Below, one piece after another: positions 33,673-42,907 of a stretch of 64,000 nucleotides of DNA. The first letter of the stretch is position 1; each line of letters opens with the position of its first letter. The DNA lies in assembly GCA_018970395.1 (NCBI GenBank), contig JAGWWM010000001.1:1-64000 (forward strand). Direction: 5' to 3'. A program made the translations under genes and the position numbers. The notes beneath the pieces were generated by a model. It searched no databases. It was not told where the DNA came from and saw nothing but the letters and a program-made list of their open reading frames with translations. The stretch is from Bacteroidota bacterium. Its GTDB lineage: Bacteria > Bacteroidota > Bacteroidia > Chitinophagales > Chitinophagaceae.

Positions 33673-34572
33673 TTAAGGAGAAGGCAACTCCTGATCCGCC
33701 CATCTTTCCGCATAATGTGCCTGCCATTGATGTTTCCATCTTTTATGTGTCCATAAATAATTATCCGGTCTTGCTATGACAGACGATTCAATTTTTTTTG
33801 CCAGCAAATAGGTTAAGGCAGGTTCGGAATACTGCGTTGGTTCTGTTGTAATTGCTTCAAAAACTACCTCATAATAACCTCTTCTGACTTTATAAAAATC
33901 GGCATAGATAACGATGGTATTTCTTTGAATGGCACCTTTCGCCGGACCTTGCACAAAAGGGGCAGGACGAGAGAAAAAATGCAACCACCAGCCCATGGAG
34001 GCGTTGCTTGGATTTTGATCTGCTACCAGGATAAGCGCGTATTGATTTTTTAAATGTTCATGAACATGATGCTTAAAATCGGAAGTTGGAATCAGAATAG
34101 TGCCAAAACGTTTTCTGAGCTTCAAAAAAAGCCGATTCATGGTTTTACTTGTTAAGGGTTTATATACCCCTAAGAAGGGAATTTCACAACCGGATGACAC
34201 TGCCAGATTTGCCAGTTCCCAATTAAAAAAATGCCCGGTAATCACCTGAATACTTTGTTCTTTTCCTTTCCATTGATTCAACACTTCAATATTTCCTTTA
34301 AACCTTTTCTGCACTTCTGTTTTACTCCAGGAAAGCATTTTAACGATTTCAATAAATGTGTCTGAAAAATTGTGGTAAAACCGATTGATAATTTTGTCGC
34401 GTTCTTTTTCAGAAAGATGCGGGAAGGCAATAGCAATGTTGGTGCGTACAACGGATTTACGGTATCTGACTACATAATTGAGGATGAGATAAACAATATC
34501 GGCAATGACATATAGCAGTCTGAGCGGCAGCAGCGAAATCAATTTCAACAAACCATAAATCAAATAATACAT
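33673..34572 (-). CDS. Lysophospholipid / lipid A-type acyltransferase (LpxL/HtrB family)
   Basis: Adds an acyl chain to a lipid A precursor or related lipid at the inner membrane. The 299 residues start with a membrane anchor (LLKLISLLPLRLLYVIADIVY) and carry the HX4E catalytic motif in TGHFFNWE (about residue 112). A later ADQNPSNASMGWWLHFF segment replaces the usual DQ-x-GV block and is typical of the family. Bacteroidota usually have several such genes, so the acceptor lipid is uncertain. Confidence 0.9.
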   Translation of the reverse strand: MYYLIYGLLKLISLLPLRLLYVIADIVYLILNYVVRYRKSVVRTNIAIAFPHLSEKERDKIINRFYHNFSDTFIEIVKMLSWSKTEVQKRFKGNIEVLNQWKGKEQSIQVITGHFFNWELANLAVSSGCEIPFLGVYKPLTSKTMNRLFLKLRKRFGTILIPTSDFKHHVHEHLKNQYALILVADQNPSNASMGWWLHFFSRPAPFVQGPAKGAIQRNTIVIYADFYKVRRGYYEVVFEAITTEPTQYSEPALTYLLAKKIESSVIARPDNYLWTHKRWKHQWQAHYAERWADQELPSP

Positions 34573-34634
34573 GCCGCGAAGTTAACATGAACGTTGCGAT
34601 TATTACTACATCCGACCTTTAGGGCGGAGAGGGC

Positions 34635-35465
34635 TTATGCAAGCCGACAACCCTCCGGCATAATGATAATCTTCCGTTCCTTATACAGCCTGCCAATCGC
34701 TTGCTTGAATGCTTTTTTACTCATGCCGAATTTTTCATAGAGAATCGCCGGATCTGTTTTGTCGTGGTAGGGGAGAAATCCTCCTGCCTTGTGCAATTGT
34801 TCAAGAATTTTCTCTGCTTCAGCATCGGTACGAATGAAGCCCGGTTTGCCCAGACGAATGTCAATAGTTTGGTCAGGGCGGATTTTTGAAATATATCCCT
34901 CCCGCACATCACCCGGTTGCAGGGTTTGATAGACTTCATTGTGATGCAATACCCCGGTATGGCGATGGTTGATAATCATTACATATCCGATATCCGTTTC
35001 CCGGTAAACCGTAAGATGAACGATTTCTTTTTCCTTCACGGTCAAAGGGTCATTCTGCAGGTCGGCATCAAAATACTGTGTACCCATCAGGCGTCCGCTT
35101 TTGGGGTCGGTGGTAATCTGAATCAGGTAAGAGCCTCCTTTTCGGAAAGCTGTTTTCATCGCGGCTTTGGGAACAAAAAGATCTTTCGGCAAACCCCAGT
35201 CCATAAAGGCACCGTACGGACTTGTATCTACTACCTGCAGTAATACGATTTCCCCTTTTTCCCCTTTGGGATGAAGGGTAGTGGCAATGGGTCGGTCTTC
35301 GGAATCGTGGTACACAAAAACTTGTACCACATCACCAAGTTGTAGATCCGGAGAGGCATATCGGGAGGGGAGCAATATTCCTTCTGCTCCATCATCCAGA
35401 TACAGGCCTGCTTCTTTTTTTCGAAGCACTTTTAATTCATGGTATTCTCCTGCTTGTAGTGGCAT
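34635..35465 (-). CDS. S1-domain RNA-binding protein, CvfB/YitL family
   Basis: Encodes 276 residues. Three S1-like OB repeats can be followed, at about residues 1-60, 65-130 (VVDTSPYGAFMDWGLPKDLFVPK) and 145-210 (GYISKIRPDQTIDIRLGKPG). A winged helix at about 225-275 ends the protein (KFGMSKKAFKQAIGRLYKERKI). CvfB-type proteins bind RNA and affect virulence factor expression in Staphylococcus; the role here is unknown. The ATG at 35465 is chosen over an adjoining GTG at 35468, and a -7 box lies 20 bp upstream. Confidence 0.9.
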   Translation of the reverse strand: MPLQAGEYHELKVLRKKEAGLYLDDGAEGILLPSRYASPDLQLGDVVQVFVYHDSEDRPIATTLHPKGEKGEIVLLQVVDTSPYGAFMDWGLPKDLFVPKAAMKTAFRKGGSYLIQITTDPKSGRLMGTQYFDADLQNDPLTVKEKEIVHLTVYRETDIGYVMIINHRHTGVLHHNEVYQTLQPGDVREGYISKIRPDQTIDIRLGKPGFIRTDAEAEKILEQLHKAGGFLPYHDKTDPAILYEKFGMSKKAFKQAIGRLYKERKIIIMPEGCRLA

Positions 35466-35485
35466 CACTTTATTTTACTAATCAT

Positions 35486-35493
35486 CAAAGTTA
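35486..35493 (-). promoter_or_regulatory. -7 promoter box TAACTTTG of the S1-domain gene
   Basis: Exact TAnnTTTG match on the minus strand, 20 bp before the ATG at 35465. Confidence 0.55.
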
Positions 35494-35816
35494 GACTTAA
35501 TAATAAAGTATAGTGAGATTTTTAAACACAGAGGCTCGGAGGCACGGAGACACAAATAGCGAAAAACGAACAATGAATAACGAACAACGAATAAAATTTT
35601 CATTGTATCTTTACATTCTTGTGAAATACAGGTTGTTTTATTTGATACAAGAAGTTGCCGAACCGGAAACAACAGATGCAAAAGAGACGTGATAATAAAA
35701 GCATATTAAAGTAGGTATGGTGTAGCACCGCACCTGCTTTTTTTTGTTTTAATGTAGCTGCTTCAGTTTTAAATGTGACTGACGACGCGAAGCTTTTGTC
35801 TAAAATTTGATACACT
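35494..35816 (+). other. Intergenic leader region of the polysaccharide locus
   Basis: About 320 bp without a gene. It holds short repeats at 35527-35595 (GAGGCTCGGAGGCACGGAGA, then variants of AACGAACAAT), a near-consensus -7 box TATCTTTA at 35606-35613, inverted arms GTTGTTT and AAACAAC near 35632 and 35665, and a terminator-like hairpin at 35708-35745. A second, imperfect box (TAAAATTTG at 35801) lies close to the ATG at 35817. If the first box is used, the mRNA has a leader of about 200 nt containing the hairpin. Confidence 0.5.
35708..35745 (+). terminator. Terminator-like hairpin in the leader before the UpxY-like gene
   Basis: The stem is AAAG-T-AGGT-AT-GGTG pairing with CACC-GC-ACCT-G-CTTT around a TAG loop, with mismatches at the AT/GC position. 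A run of T residues follows directly. It looks like an intrinsic terminator placed about 70 bp before the antiterminator gene, where it could act as an attenuation point. Confidence 0.6.
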
Positions 35817-36320
35817 ATGAATTGGCATGCCATTTACACTAACCCCAGAAGCGAGAAAAAAGTTGCGGCACGTTTGGTAGAAAAAGGGGTGGAAGTCTAT
35901 TGTCCGCTCAATAAAGTCCGCCGTAAATGGTCGGATCGGTATAAAGTGGTGGAAGAGCCCCTTTTTAAATCCTATGTTTTTGTGCGCATAATACCGGAGG
36001 ATCAGTTGAAGGTTCGGATGGTGGAAGGAGTTGTGAATTTTGTCTATACTATGGGAAAGCCGGCCGTTATTCGGGAAAAGGAAATAGACTTGATCCGGAA
36101 ATTTCTCAAAGAATATGAAGAAGTACAGGCAGCTCCAGTATCTTTAAGTAAGGGAACTAAGGTAAGAATTACTTCGGGGGTTTTGATGGATCGAGAGGGG
36201 ATTATTATCGACATTCAAAAAAAGACGGCTTCCGTTTTGCTGGAAACTTTGGGATTTGAATTGACTGCACGATTTGATACTTCCAGTCTCGAGCCCTTGC
36301 CGGAAGGAAGATTACCTTAA
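35817..36320 (+). CDS. UpxY-like NusG-family transcription antiterminator
   Basis: NusG paralog of 167 residues that heads the polysaccharide locus. The NGN domain (about 1-100) starts MNWHAIYTNPRSEKKVAARL and includes PLFKSYVFVRI. A KOW motif follows at about 112-140 (GTKVRITSGVLMDREGIIID). In Bacteroides, UpxY proteins at the first position of capsule operons prevent early termination in the long operon. The place and family suggest the same job here. The next gene begins 13 bp downstream. Confidence 0.9.
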   Translation: MNWHAIYTNPRSEKKVAARLVEKGVEVYCPLNKVRRKWSDRYKVVEEPLFKSYVFVRIIPEDQLKVRMVEGVVNFVYTMGKPAVIREKEIDLIRKFLKEYEEVQAAPVSLSKGTKVRITSGVLMDREGIIIDIQKKTASVLLETLGFELTARFDTSSLEPLPEGRLP

Positions 36321-36333
36321 AAATATTTTATAT

Positions 36334-37140
36334 ATGCGTTTTACTTGCCTGATAATTTCTTTGATTCTATTGCTTGGTGCTTGCGTGAGTCCAACAAAGC
36401 TCAGGAAAGAAATTGTCTTCTTTAATGAGGGACTTGACAGCGCGGCAATTCAGTCTTTGAATATTACAGAGCCTGCCATTCAGAAAGGAGATCTGTTGCA
36501 GATTATCATTTCCACACGCAGCAGCGCTACCAATCTTTTATTCAGTCAAAACCTCATTCAGCCGAATGTGGGCGGCAATGCCGGCGGAAATGCTTCCGCT
36601 GTGGCAGATATGGCAAATCAGTATCTGGTGGATATTGCCAGCGGAGACATTAAAATTCCGCTGATCGGTACGCTTCATGCGGAAGGATTAACCAAATCGC
36701 AGTTGGAAAAAGAAGTATTGAACCGTGCAATGAAATATGTGAATGAGGAGCCGGTTGTAAATATTCGTTATCTCAATTTCCGCATTACCTTTTTGGGAAG
36801 CGTGGGCGCACAGGGTACCAAGCAGTTTCAATCGGAGCGGGTAAGTTTCTTGCAGGCATTAGGAGAAGCAGGAGGGATTACTCCAGGAGGTGATTTAAAA
36901 AATATTTTATTGTTTCGAGAGCAGAATGGAAAAAGAACCGTTCACAAAATTGATTTGACAAACGGAGATTTCCTGAACAGTCCGGAAAATTTCCTCCGGC
37001 AAAATGATATCTTGTATGTATCTCCCACTACCCGACAGTTGGTTGCAACGGATATGAGCTTCCAGCGCAATTTTCAATTTATCAATTTAGGGGTAACTGT
37101 ATTGAACCTGATCTTTATTCTTACCAATATATTCCGCTGA
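36334..37140 (+). CDS. Wza-like polysaccharide export lipoprotein
   Basis: Outer-membrane export protein of 268 residues. A lipoprotein signal (LIISLILLLGACVSP, lipid on Cys16) precedes a Poly_export domain (about 45-140: IQKGDLLQIIISTRSSATN, GDIKIPLIGTLHAEGLTKSQ) and a SLBB domain (about 160-225: ITFLGSVGAQGTKQF). A C-terminal hydrophobic stretch (FINLGVTVLNLIFILTNIF) replaces the Wza amphipathic helix. An in-frame start at 36274 would overlap the previous gene and spoil the lipobox position, so 36334 is used. Confidence 0.92.
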   Translation: MRFTCLIISLILLLGACVSPTKLRKEIVFFNEGLDSAAIQSLNITEPAIQKGDLLQIIISTRSSATNLLFSQNLIQPNVGGNAGGNASAVADMANQYLVDIASGDIKIPLIGTLHAEGLTKSQLEKEVLNRAMKYVNEEPVVNIRYLNFRITFLGSVGAQGTKQFQSERVSFLQALGEAGGITPGGDLKNILLFREQNGKRTVHKIDLTNGDFLNSPENFLRQNDILYVSPTTRQLVATDMSFQRNFQFINLGVTVLNLIFILTNIFR

Positions 37141-37152
37141 TAAAAATTCATC

Positions 37153-39546
37153 ATGTCAAATGAGTTAGCACAATCCACAGAAACTACAAAGGATACCCGG
37201 TTTCTTACTTTCAAGGAGATTCTTTTTAAGTATATCTCCAATCTTCCCTTGTTTTTCTTTTCACTGGGAGTGGCTTTGATTCTTGCCTGGGGTTATTTGC
37301 GCTGGGCTACGCCCGTCTATAGTGTTTCCTCTACCATGGTGATAAAGCAGTCAACTCCCTCCACGATTAAAAGCGGAGAGAAATTCAGTAATATTTTTGA
37401 GCCGCTGGATAAAATCAATCTCCAGGATGAAATTGAACTGATTAAGTCAAAGGAATTTTTGATTAAGACGGTCGAGAATCTCGATTTGAATAATAATTAC
37501 ATCGAACATGGCAAGGTGAGGAGTTCCGAAGTGTACAAGCAGCTGCCTTTTTCCATCAAGCCGCTTCGCATTGCCGACAGCAATGCCACCTATCAGATGG
37601 ATCTAAAATTTCTGGGATCCGGTCGCTTGCTGCTCGGAAAGGAAGCGAGTCCAAGAAGCATCAAACAGCCCATTGAAATCTCAGGTTCTTCATTCAGTGT
37701 AGTTACTGATCCTCAAACTGAATACGATCTGGCAGGCAGACAATTTACCTATCAATGGATTCCTTCTGTTCAGATGGCCGGACAAATCGGTGGGGGATTG
37801 TCAGTGACACAGGTGACCAGAAATTCCAATGTGCTTACATTCAGTTACCAAACCCTGAATGTGGACAAGGGTAAAGATATTCTCAATCAGATCATGCGCG
37901 ATTATGACGCCTATAGCGTCATGGAAAAAGGCAGGATATCCAGTAATTCTTTACAATTCATCAACGACCGTCTGTATATGATCGAAGATGAGCTGGCGGA
38001 CGTAGAAGGCGGCTTGCAAAAATTCAGGGAAAATAATCAGTTGATAGATCTGGAAAAACAATCCGACTATTATTTTGAAAAGATGAATGTTACCGATGAA
38101 GAGCTCAATCGTCAGGAAATACAAATCAAAATTCTCGCTTTGCTGGATGATTATATCCGCGACAAAAAAAACGCTTTCAATTTAACTCCCACTAATCTAG
38201 GTATTACAGACCCCACCCTGAATTTTTTAATAACTGAATATAATCGTTTGATCATCAAAAGAGAAAGCGATTTGAGAACTAGTCGAGCTGATAATCCATT
38301 AGTGCAGGAGATAGAACAGGAGATAGAAAAGACAAGAGCATCCATCATCGAAACTTTGCGCAATATCCGCTCGGCGTATAAACTTTCTCAAAATGAACTC
38401 GAGCGACGCAGAGGAATGATGAAATCGGAAATCTTTAATCTCCCCGAAAAGGAATTGCAGATCCGTGAAATCAAAAGGCAACAACTCATTAAAAACGAAC
38501 TCTATAATTTCTTGTTGCAAAAAAGGGAAGAAACGGGAATACAGTTGGCCTCTATTGTATCCAGCTCTAAAATATTGACGGAAGCCGAAGGGGGCGCCAT
38601 GATTTTGCCACAGTCAAATAATGCCTATACGATGGCAATCTTTTTTGGCTTGCTCATTCCGGTCATCATCATCTTCATTCGCGATATGATGAATGATAAA
38701 GTGACGGTAAGAGCAGATATCAGCAAGGAAACCAAATTGCCGGTGCTTGGAGAAGTGGGGCATAATGATAAGCCCCAGACACTGGTGGTGGTGAAAAACA
38801 GCCGTACTATTCTTGCTGAACAGTTTCGGATTGTTCGCTCCGGCCTGTCTGGTTTTCTGAAAAAAGATTCTTCTACCATCATCCTGATTACTTCTTCTTT
38901 CAGTGGAGAGGGGAAATCATTTGTAGCCACCAATCTCGCCTCCTCCATTGCCATTACCGGTAAAAAAACAGTCATTGTTGAATTTGATCTTCGCAAACCC
39001 AGGGTATTGTCAGGATTGAATATGCCGAAATCGCTTGGTCTTACTCACTATATGATTGGTAAAGCTTCTTTTGATGAATTACCGGTTGCCGTACCGGATA
39101 CCGATAATTTATTTGTCATCGGTTGCGGTCCAACGCCCCCCAATCCTTCCGAACTGTTACTTGAAAAAAGAATGGAGGATTTCTTCCGTGAGTTGCGCAG
39201 TCACTTTGATGTGATTGTACTGGATACAGCTCCGGTTGGTTTGGTGAGCGATTCCTTTTCTCTTGCCGGATATGCCGATGCTACTTTGTTTGTTGTTCGT
39301 CAACGCTATACTTATAAAAAACAAATTCGTTTACTGGATGAATTGTATCGTCAGGATAAATTTCCAAGTCCTGCCATAATGGTCAACGATATCAACGTGG
39401 AAGGATACAATAGTTACTATGGCTATGGCGGCTACGGTTATGGTTATGGCTACGGCTACGGATATGGTTACGGGTATTATGATACTAAATCGGATGGAAC
39501 TAAGTGGTACGACAATTATTTTTTTAGAATGATTGGTCTTCGCTGA
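37153..39546 (+). CDS. Wzc-like polysaccharide co-polymerase with bacterial tyrosine kinase domain
   Basis: Controls chain length and export of the polysaccharide. In 797 residues it has a first membrane helix at about 31-50, a Wzz region, long coiled coils (about 265-460), a second helix at about 495-515, and a BY-kinase domain. That domain carries Walker A SSFSGEGKS (Lys588), Walker A' VEFDLRKPR and Walker B VIVLDTAPVG. Residues about 756-777 are an almost perfect Gly-Tyr repeat ending YYDTKSDG, the place of the autophosphorylated Tyr cluster. The gene follows the export lipoprotein by 12 bp, as usual for this pair. Confidence 0.95.
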   Translation: MSNELAQSTETTKDTRFLTFKEILFKYISNLPLFFFSLGVALILAWGYLRWATPVYSVSSTMVIKQSTPSTIKSGEKFSNIFEPLDKINLQDEIELIKSKEFLIKTVENLDLNNNYIEHGKVRSSEVYKQLPFSIKPLRIADSNATYQMDLKFLGSGRLLLGKEASPRSIKQPIEISGSSFSVVTDPQTEYDLAGRQFTYQWIPSVQMAGQIGGGLSVTQVTRNSNVLTFSYQTLNVDKGKDILNQIMRDYDAYSVMEKGRISSNSLQFINDRLYMIEDELADVEGGLQKFRENNQLIDLEKQSDYYFEKMNVTDEELNRQEIQIKILALLDDYIRDKKNAFNLTPTNLGITDPTLNFLITEYNRLIIKRESDLRTSRADNPLVQEIEQEIEKTRASIIETLRNIRSAYKLSQNELERRRGMMKSEIFNLPEKELQIREIKRQQLIKNELYNFLLQKREETGIQLASIVSSSKILTEAEGGAMILPQSNNAYTMAIFFGLLIPVIIIFIRDMMNDKVTVRADISKETKLPVLGEVGHNDKPQTLVVVKNSRTILAEQFRIVRSGLSGFLKKDSSTIILITSSFSGEGKSFVATNLASSIAITGKKTVIVEFDLRKPRVLSGLNMPKSLGLTHYMIGKASFDELPVAVPDTDNLFVIGCGPTPPNPSELLLEKRMEDFFRELRSHFDVIVLDTAPVGLVSDSFSLAGYADATLFVVRQRYTYKKQIRLLDELYRQDKFPSPAIMVNDINVEGYNSYYGYGGYGYGYGYGYGYGYGYYDTKSDGTKWYDNYFFRMIGLR

Positions 39547-39552
39547 TAATTC

Positions 39553-41346
39553 ATGTGTCGCATTGCAGGAATATATAATCCGGCTTCTCAACAATTAGAT
39601 CGGGAGATCATTGCCATGCGCGATGCCATGCAACATGGCGGTCCGGATGATGCAGGTGTCTTCATGCATCCTGAATTGCCGCTTGCATTAGGTCATAGGA
39701 GATTGTCGCTGATAGATCTTTCTTACAATGGACATCAGCCGATGCAGGATCGAGAAGCCGGGCTCACCCTTGTATTCAACGGAGAGATTTATAATTACCG
39801 CGAACTTCGAAATACTTTACAAAAAAAAGGACATGCTTTTCGTACTGAAACAGATACAGAAGTTATCCTGAAAGCCTATCTCGAATGGGGTACGGATGCT
39901 TTTGAATTATTCAACGGCATGTTTGCCTTAGCCATTTGGGATGCATCCCAATCGCAACTCGTTTTAGCGCGCGATCATGCAGGGATGAAACCTTTATACT
40001 ATGGACTTACAGAAAATCAGTTTTGCTTTGCATCGGAGATGCGTTCCTTCGCTTATTCAGGTATTTCTTTTGAGGAAAGAAAAGATTGGGAGATCGCTTT
40101 TCTCGCCTTCGGTTATTTGCCTGAACCGGTAACAACTTTGCAAGAGGTTGTTCCATTGGAAAAAGGAACTGTGATGACGGTTGCATTGCCCTCGTTGAAA
40201 ATCAGGAAGAAAAAATTTTTCGAGTGGCAACTGAAAGGAGAATTGCAAAATGAAAAAGAAGCGATTGCTTTATTAAGAGAAACCCTGGAACAATCGGTAG
40301 AACGTCATTTGATTGCCGATGCACCCCTCGGTTTGTTTTTAAGCGGCGGGATAGATTCAAGTTTACTTACCGTGATTGCTGCACGTTATCGGAAAGAACA
40401 AATAAAGACCTTATCCATCGTTTTTAAAGAAAAGGTTTTTTCAGAAGATCGTTTTCAAAGCATGATTGTCCGACAAACCGGAACAGATCATGGCGCCTAT
40501 GAGGTTTCCAAAGAAATTTTCAATAATCATCTTGAAGATGCGCTGCTGGCAATGGATCAGCCATCCTTTGACGGCATCAATACTTATTTCATTTCGAAAT
40601 ATGCCCGAGCGCATGGATTGAAAGCGGTTTTATCAGGAGTAGGAGCCGATGAATTATTCGGAGGATATCCTTCTTTTTTTAAATACAGGGAATTGCAGAT
40701 GCTTCGTAAAATTCCCGGCCGTTTATTGGAGGGCTTGCATCATTTTCCTGATCAGCGCGTTCGCAAGATCACCTATGCGGGCATGCGACATATTGTAGGA
40801 GAGTATCTGCTGATGCGGGGATTGTTTGTGACACAAAACATTGCCGAACTGCTGGATTGTTCACAACAGGAAGTAGAGGAGGTGCTGGAAGGCATTAGTC
40901 AGTCTTACGAAACGCCTAACTGCTCCAATGGCAACAGGGTGAGTAGTCTGGAAACGAATTTTTATTTGCTCGGACAATTGCTGAAAGATGCTGATTGCAT
41001 GAGCATGTGGCATGGACTGGAAATCAGGATGCCGTTTTTAGACAAGGAGTTGATGATGATGGTTGGAGTGATTGATGAAGTTATTAAATTCAATCCTGTC
41101 CGTCCAAAATATTTATTGCTCAAAGCATTTGAGAAAGACCTTCCTGCTGAAATCTGGAATCGGAAAAAACAGGGATTTACTTTTCCTTTTGAAGGATGGT
41201 TGAAGTCCAATGAATATACCCTGCCATCCAATGCTGAAGAGGAGAAGTTGTATGGCAAGTTTCAGAAAGGGCAATTAAACTGGAGTCGCTACTGGTGCGC
41301 GATATTGATGAGTCGTTATGCTCAAAAACATAAGATAGCAGCGTGA
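39553..41346 (+). CDS. asnB: Asparagine synthase (glutamine-hydrolysing), AsnB family
   Basis: Encodes 597 residues. The N-terminal Ntn glutaminase domain begins MCRIAGIYN, with Cys2 as nucleophile after Met removal, and includes GHRRLSLIDLS and FNGEIYNY. The synthetase domain has the PP-loop LSGGIDSSLL (about residue 265) and VLSGVGADELFGGY. Members inside polysaccharide clusters often amidate uronic acids or other sugars rather than making free asparagine, so its role in decorating the glycan is plausible but inferred. It overlaps the next gene by 4 bp. Confidence 0.9.
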   Translation: MCRIAGIYNPASQQLDREIIAMRDAMQHGGPDDAGVFMHPELPLALGHRRLSLIDLSYNGHQPMQDREAGLTLVFNGEIYNYRELRNTLQKKGHAFRTETDTEVILKAYLEWGTDAFELFNGMFALAIWDASQSQLVLARDHAGMKPLYYGLTENQFCFASEMRSFAYSGISFEERKDWEIAFLAFGYLPEPVTTLQEVVPLEKGTVMTVALPSLKIRKKKFFEWQLKGELQNEKEAIALLRETLEQSVERHLIADAPLGLFLSGGIDSSLLTVIAARYRKEQIKTLSIVFKEKVFSEDRFQSMIVRQTGTDHGAYEVSKEIFNNHLEDALLAMDQPSFDGINTYFISKYARAHGLKAVLSGVGADELFGGYPSFFKYRELQMLRKIPGRLLEGLHHFPDQRVRKITYAGMRHIVGEYLLMRGLFVTQNIAELLDCSQQEVEEVLEGISQSYETPNCSNGNRVSSLETNFYLLGQLLKDADCMSMWHGLEIRMPFLDKELMMMVGVIDEVIKFNPVRPKYLLLKAFEKDLPAEIWNRKKQGFTFPFEGWLKSNEYTLPSNAEEEKLYGKFQKGQLNWSRYWCAILMSRYAQKHKIAA

Positions 41347-42386
41347 AGAAGGTGAAGTTTCTCCTGGCAGGTTGTGGCAATATTGGAAAGCGACATGCTT
41401 TGTTGGCAGCAGAGAAAGGGGTGTTGCTGGCAGTTTGTGATACAGAGGAGAAAAAGCTAAAACAGTTCAGTAGTGAACACGAATGTTACGGGTATACTTC
41501 ATTTGCTGAAATGCTCAGACAGCATCCGGAAGCAGACGTGACAGTGATTGCCACGCCCAATGGGTTGCATGCCGAACACAGCATTGCTTCCTTGAAAGCC
41601 GGGTTGCATGTATTGTGTGAGAAGCCGATGGCATTACAAGTATCGGATGCGAAAAAAATGATTGCCGCTGCGAAGAAGTACAATAAGCATTTAATGGTGG
41701 TGAAGCAGAATCGTTTCAATCCATCCATCGTAGCGTTGCAAAAACTGGTAGAGAAAAACAAGCTTGGTAAAATTTACAGTCTTCAGTTGAATTGTTTTTG
41801 GAATCGTCCTGCAACTTATTATCGTCATTCAGATTGGAGAGGAACCAAAGGGCAGGATGGCGGCATATTATTTACACAGTTCAGTCATTTCATTGATTTA
41901 TTGTATTGGTTTTTCGGAGACTTGAAAAAATGTGAAGGGCAGCTCTACAATCTTGCGCATCCGGAGATTGAGATAGAAGATACAGGAGTATTTACCTTTC
42001 TTACAAAATCCGGCATTCCCGGAACCATGCATTTCAGCAACAATGCGTACCATAAAAATTATGAAGGCTCTATAACGATTTTGGCAGAGAAAGCTACCCT
42101 TAAAATCGGCGGAGCCTATTTGAATCAAATTGAATATCAGGAACCTGTTGTTATCTCACAAAGTACATACGGCAAAACCAATCCTCCCAACCAATACAAC
42201 GGATATGCAGGTTCCATGAATAATCATGATTTGGTGTATGAGGAATTGATGTCGGTTTTATCCGGTAAGAAAAAAGAGTACACCTCCGGAGAAGAAGCCA
42301 TTCATAGTATTCGGATGATTGAGCAAATGTATCGTGCCGCCACCGTAGGGGCGAAAAATTTTTCGACCGACACCCCGACAACATGA
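41343..42386 (+). CDS. Gfo/Idh/MocA-family NAD-dependent sugar dehydrogenase (WbpB/WlbA-like)
   Basis: Encodes 347 residues from a GTG start that overlaps the asnB stop. The Rossmann nucleotide site is LLAGCGNIGKRHA. The conserved CEKPMAL motif follows at about residue 95, and the substrate segment reads QNRFNP, then YYRHSDWRGTKGQDGG and FTQFSHFID. That pattern is close to WbpB/WlbA, which oxidise C3 of UDP-GlcNAcA on the way to 2,3-diacetamido uronic acids. The following acetyltransferase fits the same pathway. The last dozen residues (from GAKNFS) are encoded by an intergenic repeat that is present again at 42905. Confidence 0.8.
   Translation: MKKVKFLLAGCGNIGKRHALLAAEKGVLLAVCDTEEKKLKQFSSEHECYGYTSFAEMLRQHPEADVTVIATPNGLHAEHSIASLKAGLHVLCEKPMALQVSDAKKMIAAAKKYNKHLMVVKQNRFNPSIVALQKLVEKNKLGKIYSLQLNCFWNRPATYYRHSDWRGTKGQDGGILFTQFSHFIDLLYWFFGDLKKCEGQLYNLAHPEIEIEDTGVFTFLTKSGIPGTMHFSNNAYHKNYEGSITILAEKATLKIGGAYLNQIEYQEPVVISQSTYGKTNPPNQYNGYAGSMNNHDLVYEELMSVLSGKKKEYTSGEEAIHSIRMIEQMYRAATVGAKNFSTDTPTT
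42345..42368. repeat. Palindromic repeat inside the 3' end of the dehydrogenase gene
   Basis: GTAGGGGCGAAAAATTTTTC with its palindromic core CGAAAAATTTTTCG lies within the last 15 codons. The same motif starts the tandem repeats at 42905-43048. A further small hairpin, GTCTCGCC-CAA-GGCGAGAC, follows at 42391-42409 after the stop codon. Confidence 0.7.
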
Positions 42387-42448
42387 CAACGTCTCGCCCA
42401 AGGCGAGACCGACAACATTTCCACAATAGCGGTAAATTTTTTTGACGA

Positions 42449-42907
42449 ATGCCACCCCCCTATCACATAAAACAAACCTCCATTCGCGATATCACATGCG
42501 GCAAGAACGTAGTGATCGTAGAGCCCGCCAATTTGTATGAATGCAAGTTGGGCGATGATTGTTTTGTGGGGCCATTTACGGAAATTCAAAAAGGGGTAGA
42601 GATCGGCAATCGCACGCGTGTGCAGAGTCATAGTTTTATTTGCGAGTTGGTAACCATTGGCGAGGATTGTTTTGTCGGACACGGCGTGATGTTCATCAAT
42701 GATACTTTCAGCAGTGGCGGTCCCGCAGGCGGCGATCGTTCCCAATGGAAATCAACCCAAATTGGCAATCATGTCTCCATCGGCAGTAATGCCACTATTT
42801 TACCCGTCAGCATTTGTGATGGAGCCGTCATCGGCGCCGGCGCCGTAGTGACGAAAGATATTACGGAGAAGGGAGTGTATGTGGGGAATCCGGCGAGGAA
42901 GTTGTAG
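42449..42907 (+). CDS. Left-handed beta-helix acyltransferase (WbpD/WlbB-like N-acetyltransferase)
   Basis: Encodes 152 residues with hexapeptide repeats across most of its length: ITCGKNVVIVEPANLYECKL, IGEDCFVGHGVMF, IGNHVSIGSNATILP, and an ending VIGAGAVVTKDITEKGVYVG that is typical of sugar N-acetyltransferases. WbpD acetylates the 3-amino group of a UDP-2-acetamido-3-amino uronic acid. It sits directly after the WbpB-like dehydrogenase, but the PLP aminotransferase that should act between them is not in the window. Confidence 0.8.
   Translation: MPPPYHIKQTSIRDITCGKNVVIVEPANLYECKLGDDCFVGPFTEIQKGVEIGNRTRVQSHSFICELVTIGEDCFVGHGVMFINDTFSSGGPAGGDRSQWKSTQIGNHVSIGSNATILPVSICDGAVIGAGAVVTKDITEKGVYVGNPARKL

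Noticed and set aside
41343-42386. Myo-inositol 2-dehydrogenase
   Set aside because: The Rossmann family is shared, but the YYRHSDWRGT-type segment and the next acetyltransferase fit WbpB better.
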